In this document: piece by piece, positions 28,516-36,490 of the stretch
Layout of the letters: every line of letters starts with the position of its first letter
Position numbering within the stretch: the first letter of the stretch is position 1
DNA from: Spirochaetota bacterium
Lineage (GTDB): Bacteria > Spirochaetota > UBA4802 > UBA5368
Reading direction: 5' to 3'
Assembly: GCA_035477215.1 (NCBI GenBank)
Contig: DATIKU010000014.1
Coordinates: 1-64,000, forward strand
Length of the DNA stretch: 64,000 bases
Notes under the pieces: model-generated
The model's input: only the letters and a program-made list of their open reading frames with translations
Databases searched by the model: none
Told to the model about the DNA's origin: nothing
Position numbers and translations under genes: made by a program

Positions 28516-28657
28516 AGCATCCAAGAGGTCTCCTATTTTGGGGACGTAAATCCGGGATCCAAAATGGAGGATTGGCAATTGTGGAAGTATAGCACCTCGT
28601 ACTGACATCGTTTCGGGAGCCATCCGGGCTCCCTTCAGTTTTTCATCGTTATTGACT
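28487..28657 (-). ncRNA. Candidate structured leader or small RNA ending in an intrinsic terminator
   Basis: Read on the minus strand: promoter-like TTGTCA (28692-28687), 17 bases, TAAATT (28669-28664); then hairpin GGGAGCC/GGCTCCC (28633-28615); then a long stem CTCCATTTTGG (28569-28559) with CCAAAATAGGAG (28541-28530) having one bulge; then the terminator. Three stems in 170 bases argue for a real RNA. It may be a stand-alone small RNA or a riboswitch-like attenuator of the glycosyltransferase gene 245 bases downstream. No known riboswitch class was recognised; a dispersed palindromic repeat is the main alternative. Confidence 0.45.
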
Positions 28658-28763
28658 ATTTAAAATTTATCGTCAATATTCAATGTTGACAACAAAATTA
28701 ATAAATAGGTACAAATTTTTATCTGATACCAGCCGGCCGGTTTTTTTAAAATTAAGGCACTTA

Positions 28764-28794
28764 TTGATGTGTAAATTATATTATTTTGTATAAT
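28764..28794 (+). promoter_or_regulatory. Candidate promoter of the hook operon
   Basis: TTGATG at 28764-28769 and a consensus TATAAT at 28789-28794 with a long 19-base spacer, about 160 bases before fliK. A second, weaker pair (TTGACA 28686-28691, TACAAA 28710-28715) lies further upstream. Confidence 0.45.
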
Positions 28795-28954
28795 GCCATC
28801 TCCGGCCGGCGGGGATGGGGCCGATATTCGCCCATCCATCCGCCGTTTTATATTAATTTTCCATTCAGTTTATATACCCCTCTCACGATATTAATACAGT
28901 ACTGTGGGACCGGGCGGACCCGTGTGGTTTTAACCGCCCATCGGGGAAGGAACG

Positions 28955-30451
28955 ATGCAGCAATCGATACATCTGGGAATTTCGGATATGCTCGTGCCGC
29001 GCGAGGCGGTCGGCCTCCCGCGCCTTCACACCGCGGAGGAGCCGTCCGTCCGCTTTGATGATATTCTCAACCGGCATCTGTCGGCGGAGCGCGAGAACCG
29101 TCCCGGGAATCCGCCGGAGCGTCCTGAAACGCGGTACGAGGAGCCGGCGGCGCGTCAGGACGACCGCATGCGGGTGGACAGAGAAGGGCCCGCCGGGCGC
29201 GAAGAGCGTGATGGCCATGATATGAGGGTGGATGCCCGACGCGCAAGTGAGAATGACAGGCCGTCGGATATGAAGGATAAGGAATCGGATGCCCGACGCG
29301 CAAGTGAGAATGACAGGCCGTCGGATATGAAGGATAAGGAATCGGACGCCCGACGCGCGTCCGTTGATGCGGGCCGAAAGGAGGTCGGTGCCGATTTTAC
29401 CGGCCGGAAGAAGGCCGATGACGTCGGCGATAAGGAAGCACTGCTTCCAGGAACCCGGAAGTCCTCGGAAACGCTCCGTGAAAACCAGGCCATGCGCAAA
29501 AAGACCGGCATGCGTGACGATGAAGGATGGTCGCAGCTTTTACAGCGTCTTGAGGTAGTGCAGTCAAGGGCGGCCATTTACGCGGAAGGGAGCAGGGAGC
29601 TTCGGGACGTAAAGGCGGCGCTTGCCGAGACCAGGGACGTTTTACAGAGCCGGGGCGGCCGCACCGACAGGGCATTGTTGGATGCGCTCGGCGAGCGCCT
29701 GCGCGAACTTGCAAAGAGGATTGAGGCCGGTCAGATGGGCGGCAGGGAGGCGCGTCAGGCGCCGTTGGGCGATGAGATACAGCGCATTGCCGATATGGTA
29801 ACCCGCCTTGCCAGAAGGACCGACAGGGCCGTGGCACAGGGACTGCGGGAAGAGCCTGATCAGCAACAGCCGCGCTCGGCGCTCCTTGAAAGAACGATTG
29901 TTTCGCATGGTCTTAATGGTAGGGATCAGGTCGAGAATTCATCGCCGAAGGATGGGAATTCGTCGGCGTTCGGCTTTCAGTTCGCAAAGAACGCGCAGGG
30001 GGCGGATAAAAATGCGCACGCGGCACCGCTGCCGCGGCAGAATCCACTTTTCGAGGAACAGCTCCAGTCGCTGGTCAGAAACGCGCGGGTCGTGGTGCAG
30101 GACGCGAAAAACGGCAGTTTTCAGATGCGCCTGTACCCGGAATCGCTGGGAAGGGTGAATGTTAGCCTGGGATTGGAACAGGGGACGATTACCGGAAGGT
30201 TTCTGGTCGAGACGGTGGAGGCCAGGCAGGCACTCGTCGGGCAGCTCGAGGACATTCGCCAACGACTGGCCGAGTCGGGTATCAGCGTTGGGGAGTTCCA
30301 GGTGAATGTGCGCGGCGACGAACGGTACGCCCGGCAGAGCTCGCGCGATTACCTTCCTCCGCCGCTATCGGGAACTCCCGTGGAAGCGAACGGCAGGTAC
30401 GAACTTCAGTCCGTGCGGCATCATGATGGATTCATAGACGTGACGATTTAG
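28955..30451 (+). CDS. fliK: Flagellar hook-length control protein FliK
   Basis: 498 residues. It measures hook length and triggers the export switch of the flagellar secretion system. Only the C-terminal domain is conserved: FQMRLYPESLGRVNVSLGLE, ITGRFLVETVEARQALV, LEDIRQRLAESGISVGEFQV. The N-terminal 350 residues are charged, low-complexity and probably disordered, as expected of a molecular ruler, and contain two exact 19-residue repeats starting DARRASENDRPSD. AAGGA precedes the ATG. It heads fliK-flgD-flgE. Confidence 0.92.
   Translation: MQQSIHLGISDMLVPREAVGLPRLHTAEEPSVRFDDILNRHLSAERENRPGNPPERPETRYEEPAARQDDRMRVDREGPAGREERDGHDMRVDARRASENDRPSDMKDKESDARRASENDRPSDMKDKESDARRASVDAGRKEVGADFTGRKKADDVGDKEALLPGTRKSSETLRENQAMRKKTGMRDDEGWSQLLQRLEVVQSRAAIYAEGSRELRDVKAALAETRDVLQSRGGRTDRALLDALGERLRELAKRIEAGQMGGREARQAPLGDEIQRIADMVTRLARRTDRAVAQGLREEPDQQQPRSALLERTIVSHGLNGRDQVENSSPKDGNSSAFGFQFAKNAQGADKNAHAAPLPRQNPLFEEQLQSLVRNARVVVQDAKNGSFQMRLYPESLGRVNVSLGLEQGTITGRFLVETVEARQALVGQLEDIRQRLAESGISVGEFQVNVRGDERYARQSSRDYLPPPLSGTPVEANGRYELQSVRHHDGFIDVTI
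29231..29358 (+). repeat. 57-bp exact tandem repeat inside fliK (2.2 copies)
   Basis: Two identical 57-base units (29231-29287 and 29288-29344) and a partial third starting GACGCCCGACGCGC encode 19-residue units. Being a multiple of three, copy-number change would keep the frame and alter FliK length. Confidence 0.95.
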
Positions 30452-30463
30452 GAGAAGGACAAC

Positions 30464-31105
30464 ATGGATATTACCAACACCATGTCGCGTGAGGAGCTTG
30501 CCAGGACGAAGCAGCAGGCCGACGCCGTCAACGCAAAACTCAAGCGCAGGGACGGAAGCCAGAAGGGCGAGATGGGCAAGGACGCATTCCTGAAGCTCCT
30601 TGTTACGCAGCTGCGGCACCAGGATCCGACGCAGCCCATGCAGGACCGCGAATTCATCTCGCAGATGGCGCAGTTCTCGGCGCTCGAGCAGATGACGAAC
30701 GTGAGCAACTCGATGAACTCGCTCAACAGGAGCGCCCGCTCGAACGAGGCGTACTCGCTGCTGGGCAAGCGGGTCGAGGCGTTCAATCCAGCTAACGGCA
30801 GGGCCGTGGAGGGCGAGGTCTCCAGGATATTTTACAGGGAAAACGATATACGGCTTCTGGTAAACGGCACTGAACTCGGTCTCTCCGATATTCACTCGGT
30901 GCTTCCGCCCGAGCAGAAAGCCGTTCCCGTTCCGGTCGCCGACAGTTATAATGACCGGCCGCGATCGGCCGCTTTGACAATGCATGCACTGGAGCCGCGT
31001 CCGGAGGCCGTTGACCATATTGTGGACCGGCAGGGCATGGGTGAGCGCGGAGCATCGGAATCGAACAATGGATTCGCCGTAAAGGCGTATGGGGATAATC
31101 AGTAA
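30464..31105 (+). CDS. flgD: Flagellar hook capping protein FlgD
   Basis: 213 residues. It caps the growing hook so that FlgE subunits can polymerise. The conserved N-terminal part is plain: KDAFLKLLVTQLRHQDPTQPMQ, EFISQMAQFSALEQMTN, then SLLGKRVEA. The C-terminal Fn3/tudor-like part is short (VEGEVSRIFYRENDIRLLVNG), and the tail of about 60 residues is not conserved. AGGAGAAGG precedes the ATG, 12 bases after fliK. Confidence 0.95.
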   Translation: MDITNTMSREELARTKQQADAVNAKLKRRDGSQKGEMGKDAFLKLLVTQLRHQDPTQPMQDREFISQMAQFSALEQMTNVSNSMNSLNRSARSNEAYSLLGKRVEAFNPANGRAVEGEVSRIFYRENDIRLLVNGTELGLSDIHSVLPPEQKAVPVPVADSYNDRPRSAALTMHALEPRPEAVDHIVDRQGMGERGASESNNGFAVKAYGDNQ

Positions 31106-31154
31106 GCGGCAGGGCCGGCGGTAATAAATTTTATTCAGGAGTTTATGCGTTATG

Positions 31155-32525
31155 ATGCGATCACTGTTTTCCGGGGTATCCGGTTTAAAGAACCATCAGA
31201 CCAGGATGGACGTAATCGGCCATAACATTTCGAACGTCAATACCTACGGGTACAAGACGAGCCGTGTCACCTTCCAGGACATGCTGTCGCAGACGCTGTC
31301 CGGGGCGGCGAAGCCCGAGGAGAACAAGGGGGGCGTCAATCCCAGACAGGTCGGACTGGGTATGACCATCGCCTCGATCGACAGGATATTCACACAGGGA
31401 AGCCTGCAGACCACCGGCAATCAGACCGACCTTGCCATTTCGGGTGACGGTTTCTTCGTGGTGGCCGAGGGCGATAAAAACTATTACACCCGTGCCGGCA
31501 ACTTCGCGCTCGACCGCGACGGCATGCTCGTCAATCCCGCCAACGGCCTGAGGGTGCAGGGCTGGATGGCCACCACGAACGAAAAGGGCGAAAAGGTCCC
31601 GAATTCTTCGGGCACTCCCGAGGACCTCATCATCCCCATCTATGGGAAGGTCGACGCGAGGGAAACCAGTTATGTGAAATACAAGTGCAATCTCGATTCG
31701 AAGATGCCGGTCGTTCCGCCCGACGCCACCGGAAGGATGCGCGCCTCGGCGGGAGTGACCACTAATATAGACGTATACGATAAACTGGGCAACAACCACC
31801 GCATGACCATGACCTTCTGGCGCACCGGGACCAATCAGTGGACCGCCTCCGCGGCGATCACCGACGGCCTCGGCCAGATGACCCTCGACGTGCCGGCGGG
31901 CGCCAACCAGGCCAACCAGGCGAACCCCTCGAGCAGGATAAACCTGCGCTTTACGCCGGAGGGGAGACTCGTTTCCGTAGCCGACGACTCCAGTCCTGAC
32001 GAGCTCAACCAGGGCGACCTGGTCATCAACGCCTCGTATCGCATGGCGGGCGATCCGACGGTGCGTACCATCAACGTCGACCTCGGCAAGGCAGGGCTGC
32101 TTGAGGGCGTAACGCAGTTCTCGTCGCAGTCGACGACCAAGGCGGTGGAGCAGGATGGCTACACCATGGGTTACATGGAGTCGTTCAACATCGACGATTC
32201 GGGCGTCATAACCGGTATTTACTCCAATGGCACCAAGCAGAGCGTGGGCCAGGTGGCCATGGCGGTGTTCAATAATCCAATGGGACTCACCGCCGCGGGG
32301 GAGAACCTCTTCGAGCTCTCCAATAACTCTGGACTGGCGAACGTGGGGGCCGCTTCCGAGGGCGGGCGCGGGAAGATCGTGGCGGGAACGCTCGAAATGT
32401 CGAACGTCGACCTTTCGGACCAGTTCACCGACATGATCATCACCCAGCGTGGTTTCCAGGCCAACTCGCGCACCATTACGACCTCGGACCAGATGCTCCA
32501 GGAGCTTATCAACCTGAAACGCTAA
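31155..32525 (+). CDS. flgE: Flagellar hook protein FlgE with spirochaetal Lys/Cys cross-link residues
   Basis: 456 residues. The N-terminal rod/hook motif (SLFSGVSGLKNHQTRMD, IGHNISNVNTYGYKT) and C-terminal motif (LSDQFTDMIITQRGFQANSR, LQELINLKR) are complete. From the second of two adjacent ATGs, Lys165 and Cys178 (in KYKCNLDS) have the same spacing and numbering as the pair forming lysinoalanine in Treponema denticola FlgE. This cross-linking stiffens the hook of periplasmic flagella, so the residues point to a spirochaete. The ATG at 31152 is an alternative start. The operon ends here; the next genes converge. Confidence 0.96.
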   Translation: MRSLFSGVSGLKNHQTRMDVIGHNISNVNTYGYKTSRVTFQDMLSQTLSGAAKPEENKGGVNPRQVGLGMTIASIDRIFTQGSLQTTGNQTDLAISGDGFFVVAEGDKNYYTRAGNFALDRDGMLVNPANGLRVQGWMATTNEKGEKVPNSSGTPEDLIIPIYGKVDARETSYVKYKCNLDSKMPVVPPDATGRMRASAGVTTNIDVYDKLGNNHRMTMTFWRTGTNQWTASAAITDGLGQMTLDVPAGANQANQANPSSRINLRFTPEGRLVSVADDSSPDELNQGDLVINASYRMAGDPTVRTINVDLGKAGLLEGVTQFSSQSTTKAVEQDGYTMGYMESFNIDDSGVITGIYSNGTKQSVGQVAMAVFNNPMGLTAAGENLFELSNNSGLANVGAASEGGRGKIVAGTLEMSNVDLSDQFTDMIITQRGFQANSRTITTSDQMLQELINLKR

Positions 32526-32577
32526 GTGTCCGGCATGTAGCGGGCATTTAACCGGGTAGCAATACCAGGACGAAACG

Positions 32578-32600
32578 GGCCTCCGCCGGCGGCGGGGGCC
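32578..32600 (+). terminator. GC-rich hairpin after flgE
   Basis: GGCCTCCGCC pairs with GGCGGGGGCC (one wobble) around a three-base loop, 53 bases past the flgE stop. Only a short TT follows, so it is a weak terminator candidate between converging operons. Confidence 0.45.
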
Positions 32601-32652
32601 TTGCGGTGTCCGTGGTGAAAAAAGCCCTCTTCTCGTCCGGGCCGTTACGAGT

Positions 32653-33900
32653 TCAGACGGCGAGGCGCTCGGCCACCAGCTCCGAAAGCGACCTGACCTC
32701 GACGTCGAGACCGTACCCGTCCTTTATGGTGTTGAGCTGGAGGATGCAGTTCTCGCACGCCGACACAACGATCTTCGCGCCGGTCGCGTCGATCTGGTCC
32801 TTTTTCGCCTTGCCCGATTTTATCCTGAACTCCTCGTTGTCGAGCGCCACGAGCCCGCCCCCGCCTCCGCAGCACCAGTTGTATTCGCGCGTCGGGGACA
32901 TCTCGCGGTAATCGGATGCGAGGCGAGCGAGTATCTCGCGCGGCTCGTCGAACACGCCCGCGTTGCGCCCGAGCTGACAGGGATCGTGATAGGTCAGCGG
33001 CTCGGCAATGGCCCCGTCCTTCATGCGGATGCGGTTCTCGGCGAGGTACTGGTGGATCTTCTCGACAATGCTCGTCACCTTGAACGGCAGCGGTCCGAGC
33101 AGGAATTTCGGTATGCGATAGGCCGTACCGCATTCCACGATGACGACCTCCTTGACTCCCAGGGCCTTCGCCTCGTTGACGACGCGGTCGGCGATGAACT
33201 GCATTTTCTCGGGGTCGCCCGCGAACATTCCGAAGTTGACGGCCTCGAAGAAGCTCAAGGTCCAGTTTTCCTTCGCGGCGTTGAATATGACGGCCGGGTG
33301 GATGATGGAGTGCGCGCCCGAAAGCCCGACGAAGAGCACGTCAGCGTTCTTCTTCTCCATGGGGATAAGGCCGTCGGCCGAGGGAAGGCCGAGGCGCTTC
33401 TGTACCTCGAGCTCCATGTCGCCGATGACCGAGAGGAAGCCTTCCTTGAATTCGTCGATGCTTTTTCCCTTCTCGACCGCGGCATCGGCGAGCATTACCA
33501 GTTCCTCCGGCGCGTTTCCATAGCCGATGAGGAGGACCTTGGCTATTCCCAGGATGTACGGCATGTCTATGCCGAAGGGACAGTACATCATGCAGCGCCG
33601 GCAACCGGTGCACGAGAAGGCCGCCTCTTTCATCTCGTCCATCACCCGTTCGTCGAGCGCCGTGGCGTCGCCCCAGTAGGGGAAGAGCCTTCCCGAGGGC
33701 CTGAAATGCTTTTTAACCGCCCGGCGCACCACCTCGGCGCGGCCCACCGGTGAATATTCCTTTTTGGGAATGCCGTAATAGGCGTGGCAGGTGTCGTAGC
33801 AGAGCCCGCAGCGTGTGCACGTGTCCAGGTAGTAGCGCATCGGCCTGGTCAGGCGCGAAGCGATCAGTGATTTGAGTTCCCGTATTTTTTCCTTTTCCAT
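32653..33900 (-). CDS. HdrD/DsrK-like iron-sulfur protein with two CCG domains
   Basis: 415 residues, cytoplasmic face. Two ferredoxin-type clusters are present at the N-terminus (CTRCGLCYDTCH; CTGCRRCMMYCPF). Two cysteine-rich CCG regions follow, the first rather poor (VIVECGTAYR, YHDPCQLGR), the second complete (WCCGGGGG and SACENCILQL). The latter typically holds the noncubane cluster used for disulfide or persulfide redox. The protein resembles HdrD of heterodisulfide reductase and DsrK. With the cytochrome b gene three bases upstream it likely forms a quinone-linked thiol/disulfide reductase. Confidence 0.85.
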   Translation of the reverse strand: MEKEKIRELKSLIASRLTRPMRYYLDTCTRCGLCYDTCHAYYGIPKKEYSPVGRAEVVRRAVKKHFRPSGRLFPYWGDATALDERVMDEMKEAAFSCTGCRRCMMYCPFGIDMPYILGIAKVLLIGYGNAPEELVMLADAAVEKGKSIDEFKEGFLSVIGDMELEVQKRLGLPSADGLIPMEKKNADVLFVGLSGAHSIIHPAVIFNAAKENWTLSFFEAVNFGMFAGDPEKMQFIADRVVNEAKALGVKEVVIVECGTAYRIPKFLLGPLPFKVTSIVEKIHQYLAENRIRMKDGAIAEPLTYHDPCQLGRNAGVFDEPREILARLASDYREMSPTREYNWCCGGGGGLVALDNEEFRIKSGKAKKDQIDATGAKIVVSACENCILQLNTIKDGYGLDVEVRSLSELVAERLAV

Positions 33901-33903
33901 GGC

Positions 33904-34614
33904 CTATTTCCTCTTGAGGTTGAGTGTGCAAAACGCGAAGACCGAGTGGACCATCTTGCCGAAGGGGAAAAGCATCAGGAAGAGGTTCGCGAACAGCACG
34001 TGCAGCGCGAGCATGATGTTATGGTACGACGAGACGATGTCCTCGGGGAGGACGGGCCTGAGCGCGATGAGGCTCTGCAGATAATCGCGCATCTTCGAAA
34101 CGTCGAACATGAAATCAAGATGGCGCGAGGCCAGGTTCATGTGACTGCCGAAAAACAGGGCGAAAAAAAGAAGGATGAGGATCAGGTAGTCCTCAGGGAC
34201 CGAGATGGCGTTATACGGGTATCTGAATCTCCGGAAGAGGAAATACAGGGTCGAGACCATCAGCACGATCCCCACCCATCCCGCGCCGAGGAACACCTGG
34301 TGGGGGATGACCTGCAGCGCCGCGAACTCGTCGATGAGCTCGAGGTGGCCGATAACGAGCAGTGCGAACGATAAATGGTAGGCCACTATGAAGAACCAGA
34401 AGACTTTGCTTTTCCTGAAGGCCACCGGCACCGCGAAGGCTTCTTTCACGACGCCGAGCGGCCGCGGAAGCCTCCGCGGATAAGCGCCGAGCTTCCCTTT
34501 AATGCCAGGCGAAAACGCCACGACCGCGAACTTGAACAGAATGCCCAGCGCGAACGTGGCGAACGCGATGTATACCATGGGGACCATGATGAAATAATAG
34601 ATGTCATTCCACAT
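33904..34614 (-). CDS. DsrM/NarI-like membrane cytochrome b subunit
   Basis: 236 residues with five or six membrane helices (YYFIMVPMVYIAFATFAL, VFWFFIVAYHLSFALLVIGH, GIVLMVSTLYFLFR, LILILLFFALFFGSH, IMLALHVLFANLFLMLF). Paired histidines in AYHLSF, IGHLE, GSHMN and ALHVLF fit heme b ligation as in NarI/DsrM. It would pass electrons between the quinone pool and the Fe-S partner. ATG 34614 with GAGAGGAT upstream is chosen over a longer frame to 34719. Confidence 0.85.
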   Translation of the reverse strand: MWNDIYYFIMVPMVYIAFATFALGILFKFAVVAFSPGIKGKLGAYPRRLPRPLGVVKEAFAVPVAFRKSKVFWFFIVAYHLSFALLVIGHLELIDEFAALQVIPHQVFLGAGWVGIVLMVSTLYFLFRRFRYPYNAISVPEDYLILILLFFALFFGSHMNLASRHLDFMFDVSKMRDYLQSLIALRPVLPEDIVSSYHNIMLALHVLFANLFLMLFPFGKMVHSVFAFCTLNLKRK

Positions 34615-34721
34615 GCCGAATCCTCTCTGATGGAGTTCGGGGAGAAGATCTCCCGTGTTATCCGGCGGGGCAATCCCCGCCGGTGCGCGCACACCCGTCC
34701 GGACGTGCGCGCGGATCATGA

Positions 34722-34964
34722 TTATTTAAGCTTCTTGATGTAGAACTTTGCGGATTTTTCTTCCTTTACGGTCTTTAAGATTTCGTTACCGCTGGATTTC
34801 GCCCACGCCGGAAAGTCCGCGTGCGCGCCGGGGTCGGTCGTTTCGGCCTCGAGCACCTCGCCAACCTTCATCTTCTTCACCTGCTGGCTTACCTTCACAA
34901 CGGGCAGCGGACACGCGAGTCCCTTGAGATCCATCTTTACATCGACATTGATTTCATCACCCAT
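34722..34964 (-). CDS. TusA/SirA-family sulfur carrier
   Basis: 80 residues. The sulfur-accepting Cys18 sits in the hallmark CPLP motif (LKGLACPLPVVK), and the rest of the two-layer fold is present (VGEVLEAETTDPG, DFPAWAKSSGNEIL). It probably relays a persulfide from the DsrE2-like protein next to it to acceptors such as the HdrD-like subunit. AGGAGGA gives a strong start. Confidence 0.92.
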   Translation of the reverse strand: MGDEINVDVKMDLKGLACPLPVVKVSQQVKKMKVGEVLEAETTDPGAHADFPAWAKSSGNEILKTVKEEKSAKFYIKKLK

Positions 34965-35034
34965 AACATTCCTCCTGAAATATGTTTATGATTTCGCACC
35001 CGATACCGCGCCGGCCCGGGCGCTTTTCGTCTTT

Positions 35035-35574
35035 TTACAGAAACAGCTGAATCTTGCTGTCGCCCGCCTCTTCAAGGAATTTGGCGACCCCGACGAATTC
35101 CACATCCGGGTAGTCGATCATCTCCTCGGGCTTGAATCCCATGAGGCCCATCGACATGTCGCAGATGTAGATCTTTACCTCGAGCTCGGCGGCAAGCCCT
35201 ATCATCTCCTCGAGCGACGCGATGTTCTTCTTTTTCATGAGGTGCTTCATCATCGCCGTCCCCATGCCGCCCATGTTCATCTTCGAGAGCTTTACCTTCC
35301 CGGCGCCCTTCGGCAGCATGAAACCGAACATCTTTCCGAAGAGGTCCTTGCCGCCGGCCTTTTTCTTTTTGTCGCGCAGCGCCGGTGTACCCCAGAAGGT
35401 GAAAAACATCACCACATGCAGGCCCATTGCCACGGCCCCCGTCGCGATGATGAACGCCGCCAGTAGTTTATCCATGTCGCCGCTGAAGACGATCATCGAC
35501 AGTTTGTTCTTTGTTCCCGTCTTTAAAGCCTCAAGCTCTTCGCCGATTCTCTGCAGTTCCTTTTTCGGATCCAT
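35035..35574 (-). CDS. DsrE2-like (DsrE/F/DrsH family) sulfurtransferase
   Basis: 179 residues of the DsrE/F/DrsH-like family. A soluble N-terminus with a short coiled coil is followed by strand SMIVFSG and a hydrophobic helix (AAFIIATGAVAMGLHVVMFFTFW). The conserved cysteine is Cys138 in KIYICDMSMGLMG. In DsrE2-TusA-rhodanese clusters such proteins shuttle sulfane sulfur. It is the first gene of a minus-strand operon with TusA, cytochrome b and the HdrD-like protein, with an AT-rich promoter upstream. Confidence 0.85.
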   Translation of the reverse strand: MDPKKELQRIGEELEALKTGTKNKLSMIVFSGDMDKLLAAFIIATGAVAMGLHVVMFFTFWGTPALRDKKKKAGGKDLFGKMFGFMLPKGAGKVKLSKMNMGGMGTAMMKHLMKKKNIASLEEMIGLAAELEVKIYICDMSMGLMGFKPEEMIDYPDVEFVGVAKFLEEAGDSKIQLFL

Positions 35575-35966
35575 GATATAACCCCAGTTTTTAGTATTTT
35601 AATATTTTATATAATAATATATCTCATTTGCTTTTGTAAACAAAAAAATATTTAGCGGTGAAAATTTTTAAGGGAGCATCACTCCGGGGTGCTTTCCCTC
35701 CCTGCGGCGGCCTGGTGGGATATGGTCCAATAATGGCCAGCATCCAGGCCTGAACAGGTGTATCCATCCATTCATCTTTTTGAATTACACGAATGCAGCA
35801 TCTGCGATCATCTGTGGGTGAGCGTCTCGATGGAGCCGAAAGTATGGGCTATACGCGGTTTAAAGTCAATTTTATAAGGAGGGGGATAAAACGAAAACGC
35901 CCCCGGGCGCGTTTTACCGGAGGCGTTGCGGACCGACGCCCGATTAATGCGCTGAGTGCGCGCCGG
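35575..35966. other. 392-bp intergenic region
   Basis: Holds the AT-rich promoter region of the DsrE2-TusA operon near 35611-35640. A diffuse GC-rich stretch follows with no gene that I can support. Confidence 0.55.
35611..35640 (-). promoter_or_regulatory. Candidate promoter of the sulfur-trafficking operon
   Basis: On the minus strand TTTACA (35640-35635) and TATTAT (35616-35611), 18-base spacer, within a very AT-rich stretch about 35 bases from the DsrE2-like start. Confidence 0.45.
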
Positions 35967-36215
35967 TCAGTGGTCGTGGCCGTGCGGCGCGGCGCTTTCG
36001 GCGGTGGCTTCGCGGGCTTCGGCGCAGGTGTCGACTTTGAGAAGCGTGTACACCCAGCAGTTGCCGGTAAAGACCGAGACCAGAAACCCGGCGCCAAGTA
36101 TGAAAAGAATCAATCCGCCGAAGAAGCCCGGCTCGAGGATGATGATGTTCAGCAGAAAGGAGAGGCCGACGAGAAACCTGATGTACCTGTCGGCCGGTCC
36201 AACGTTCTGTACCAT
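35967..36215 (-). CDS. DUF2892 small membrane protein (YgaP C-terminal-like)
   Basis: 82 residues: NVGPADRYIRFLVGLSFLL, a second helix FFGGLILFILGAGFLVSVF, then GNCWVYTLLKVDTC. The paired cysteines and layout match DUF2892, the membrane part fused to rhodanese in E. coli YgaP and often found beside sulfur-transfer genes. The tail is His/Ala-rich (APHGHDH). AAGGAG lies nine bases before the ATG. It is on the same strand as the DsrE2 operon but almost 400 bases upstream. Confidence 0.85.
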   Translation of the reverse strand: MVQNVGPADRYIRFLVGLSFLLNIIILEPGFFGGLILFILGAGFLVSVFTGNCWVYTLLKVDTCAEAREATAESAAPHGHDH

Positions 36216-36279
36216 AGGGAGCGCTCCTTAATCAAAATTTTACTATAAGTAGTATGAATAGAGTTGTCGCTTTACCGGG

Positions 36280-36399
36280 TGTCATTGCGAGCCCCTGCCG
36301 TATCGGGGCGCGGCAATCTCATAAAGCATTTGGTTTTCCAGTGAAAACGCGCCGCCTTTTGAGATCGCCACGTCGGCCTGCGGCCTCCTCGCGATGACA
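36280..36399. repeat. MITE-like palindromic element (about 120 bp)
   Basis: Termini TGTCATTGCGAG and CTCGCGATGACA are inverted repeats with one mismatch, and an inner pair GGCAATCTCA / TGAGATCGCC is also inverted. The terminal sequence is the one I recall from dispersed noncoding palindromic elements in many bacterial genomes. No coding capacity. Confidence 0.7.
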
Positions 36400-36490
36400 T
36401 TTTTGTCAGTTGTGCAACAATTCTAATGAAAAAACGATTCACACGCGGTTTCAGAATGCAGAAATCCAGCCCTTTTTGGCAAGAACATTT

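Larger units (their letters stand above)
28243..28954. other. 712-bp intergenic region between divergent transcription units
   Basis: No convincing protein gene on either strand; short frames at 28253-28504 and 28384-28623 lack ribosome-binding sites and family features. It contains the minus-strand structured RNA candidate (28487-28657), very AT-rich DNA at 28640-28800, and a promoter candidate reading toward fliK. Confidence 0.65.

Noticed and set aside
28253-28623. Two short minus-strand frames in the region before the glycosyltransferase gene
   Set aside because: They overlap the stems and terminator of the structured RNA candidate and lack start signals; RNA structure explains the sequence better.
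36280-36399. CRISPR or tRNA gene in the GC-rich repeat region
   Set aside because: Only one nested inverted repeat, no array periodicity and no cloverleaf with a T-loop.
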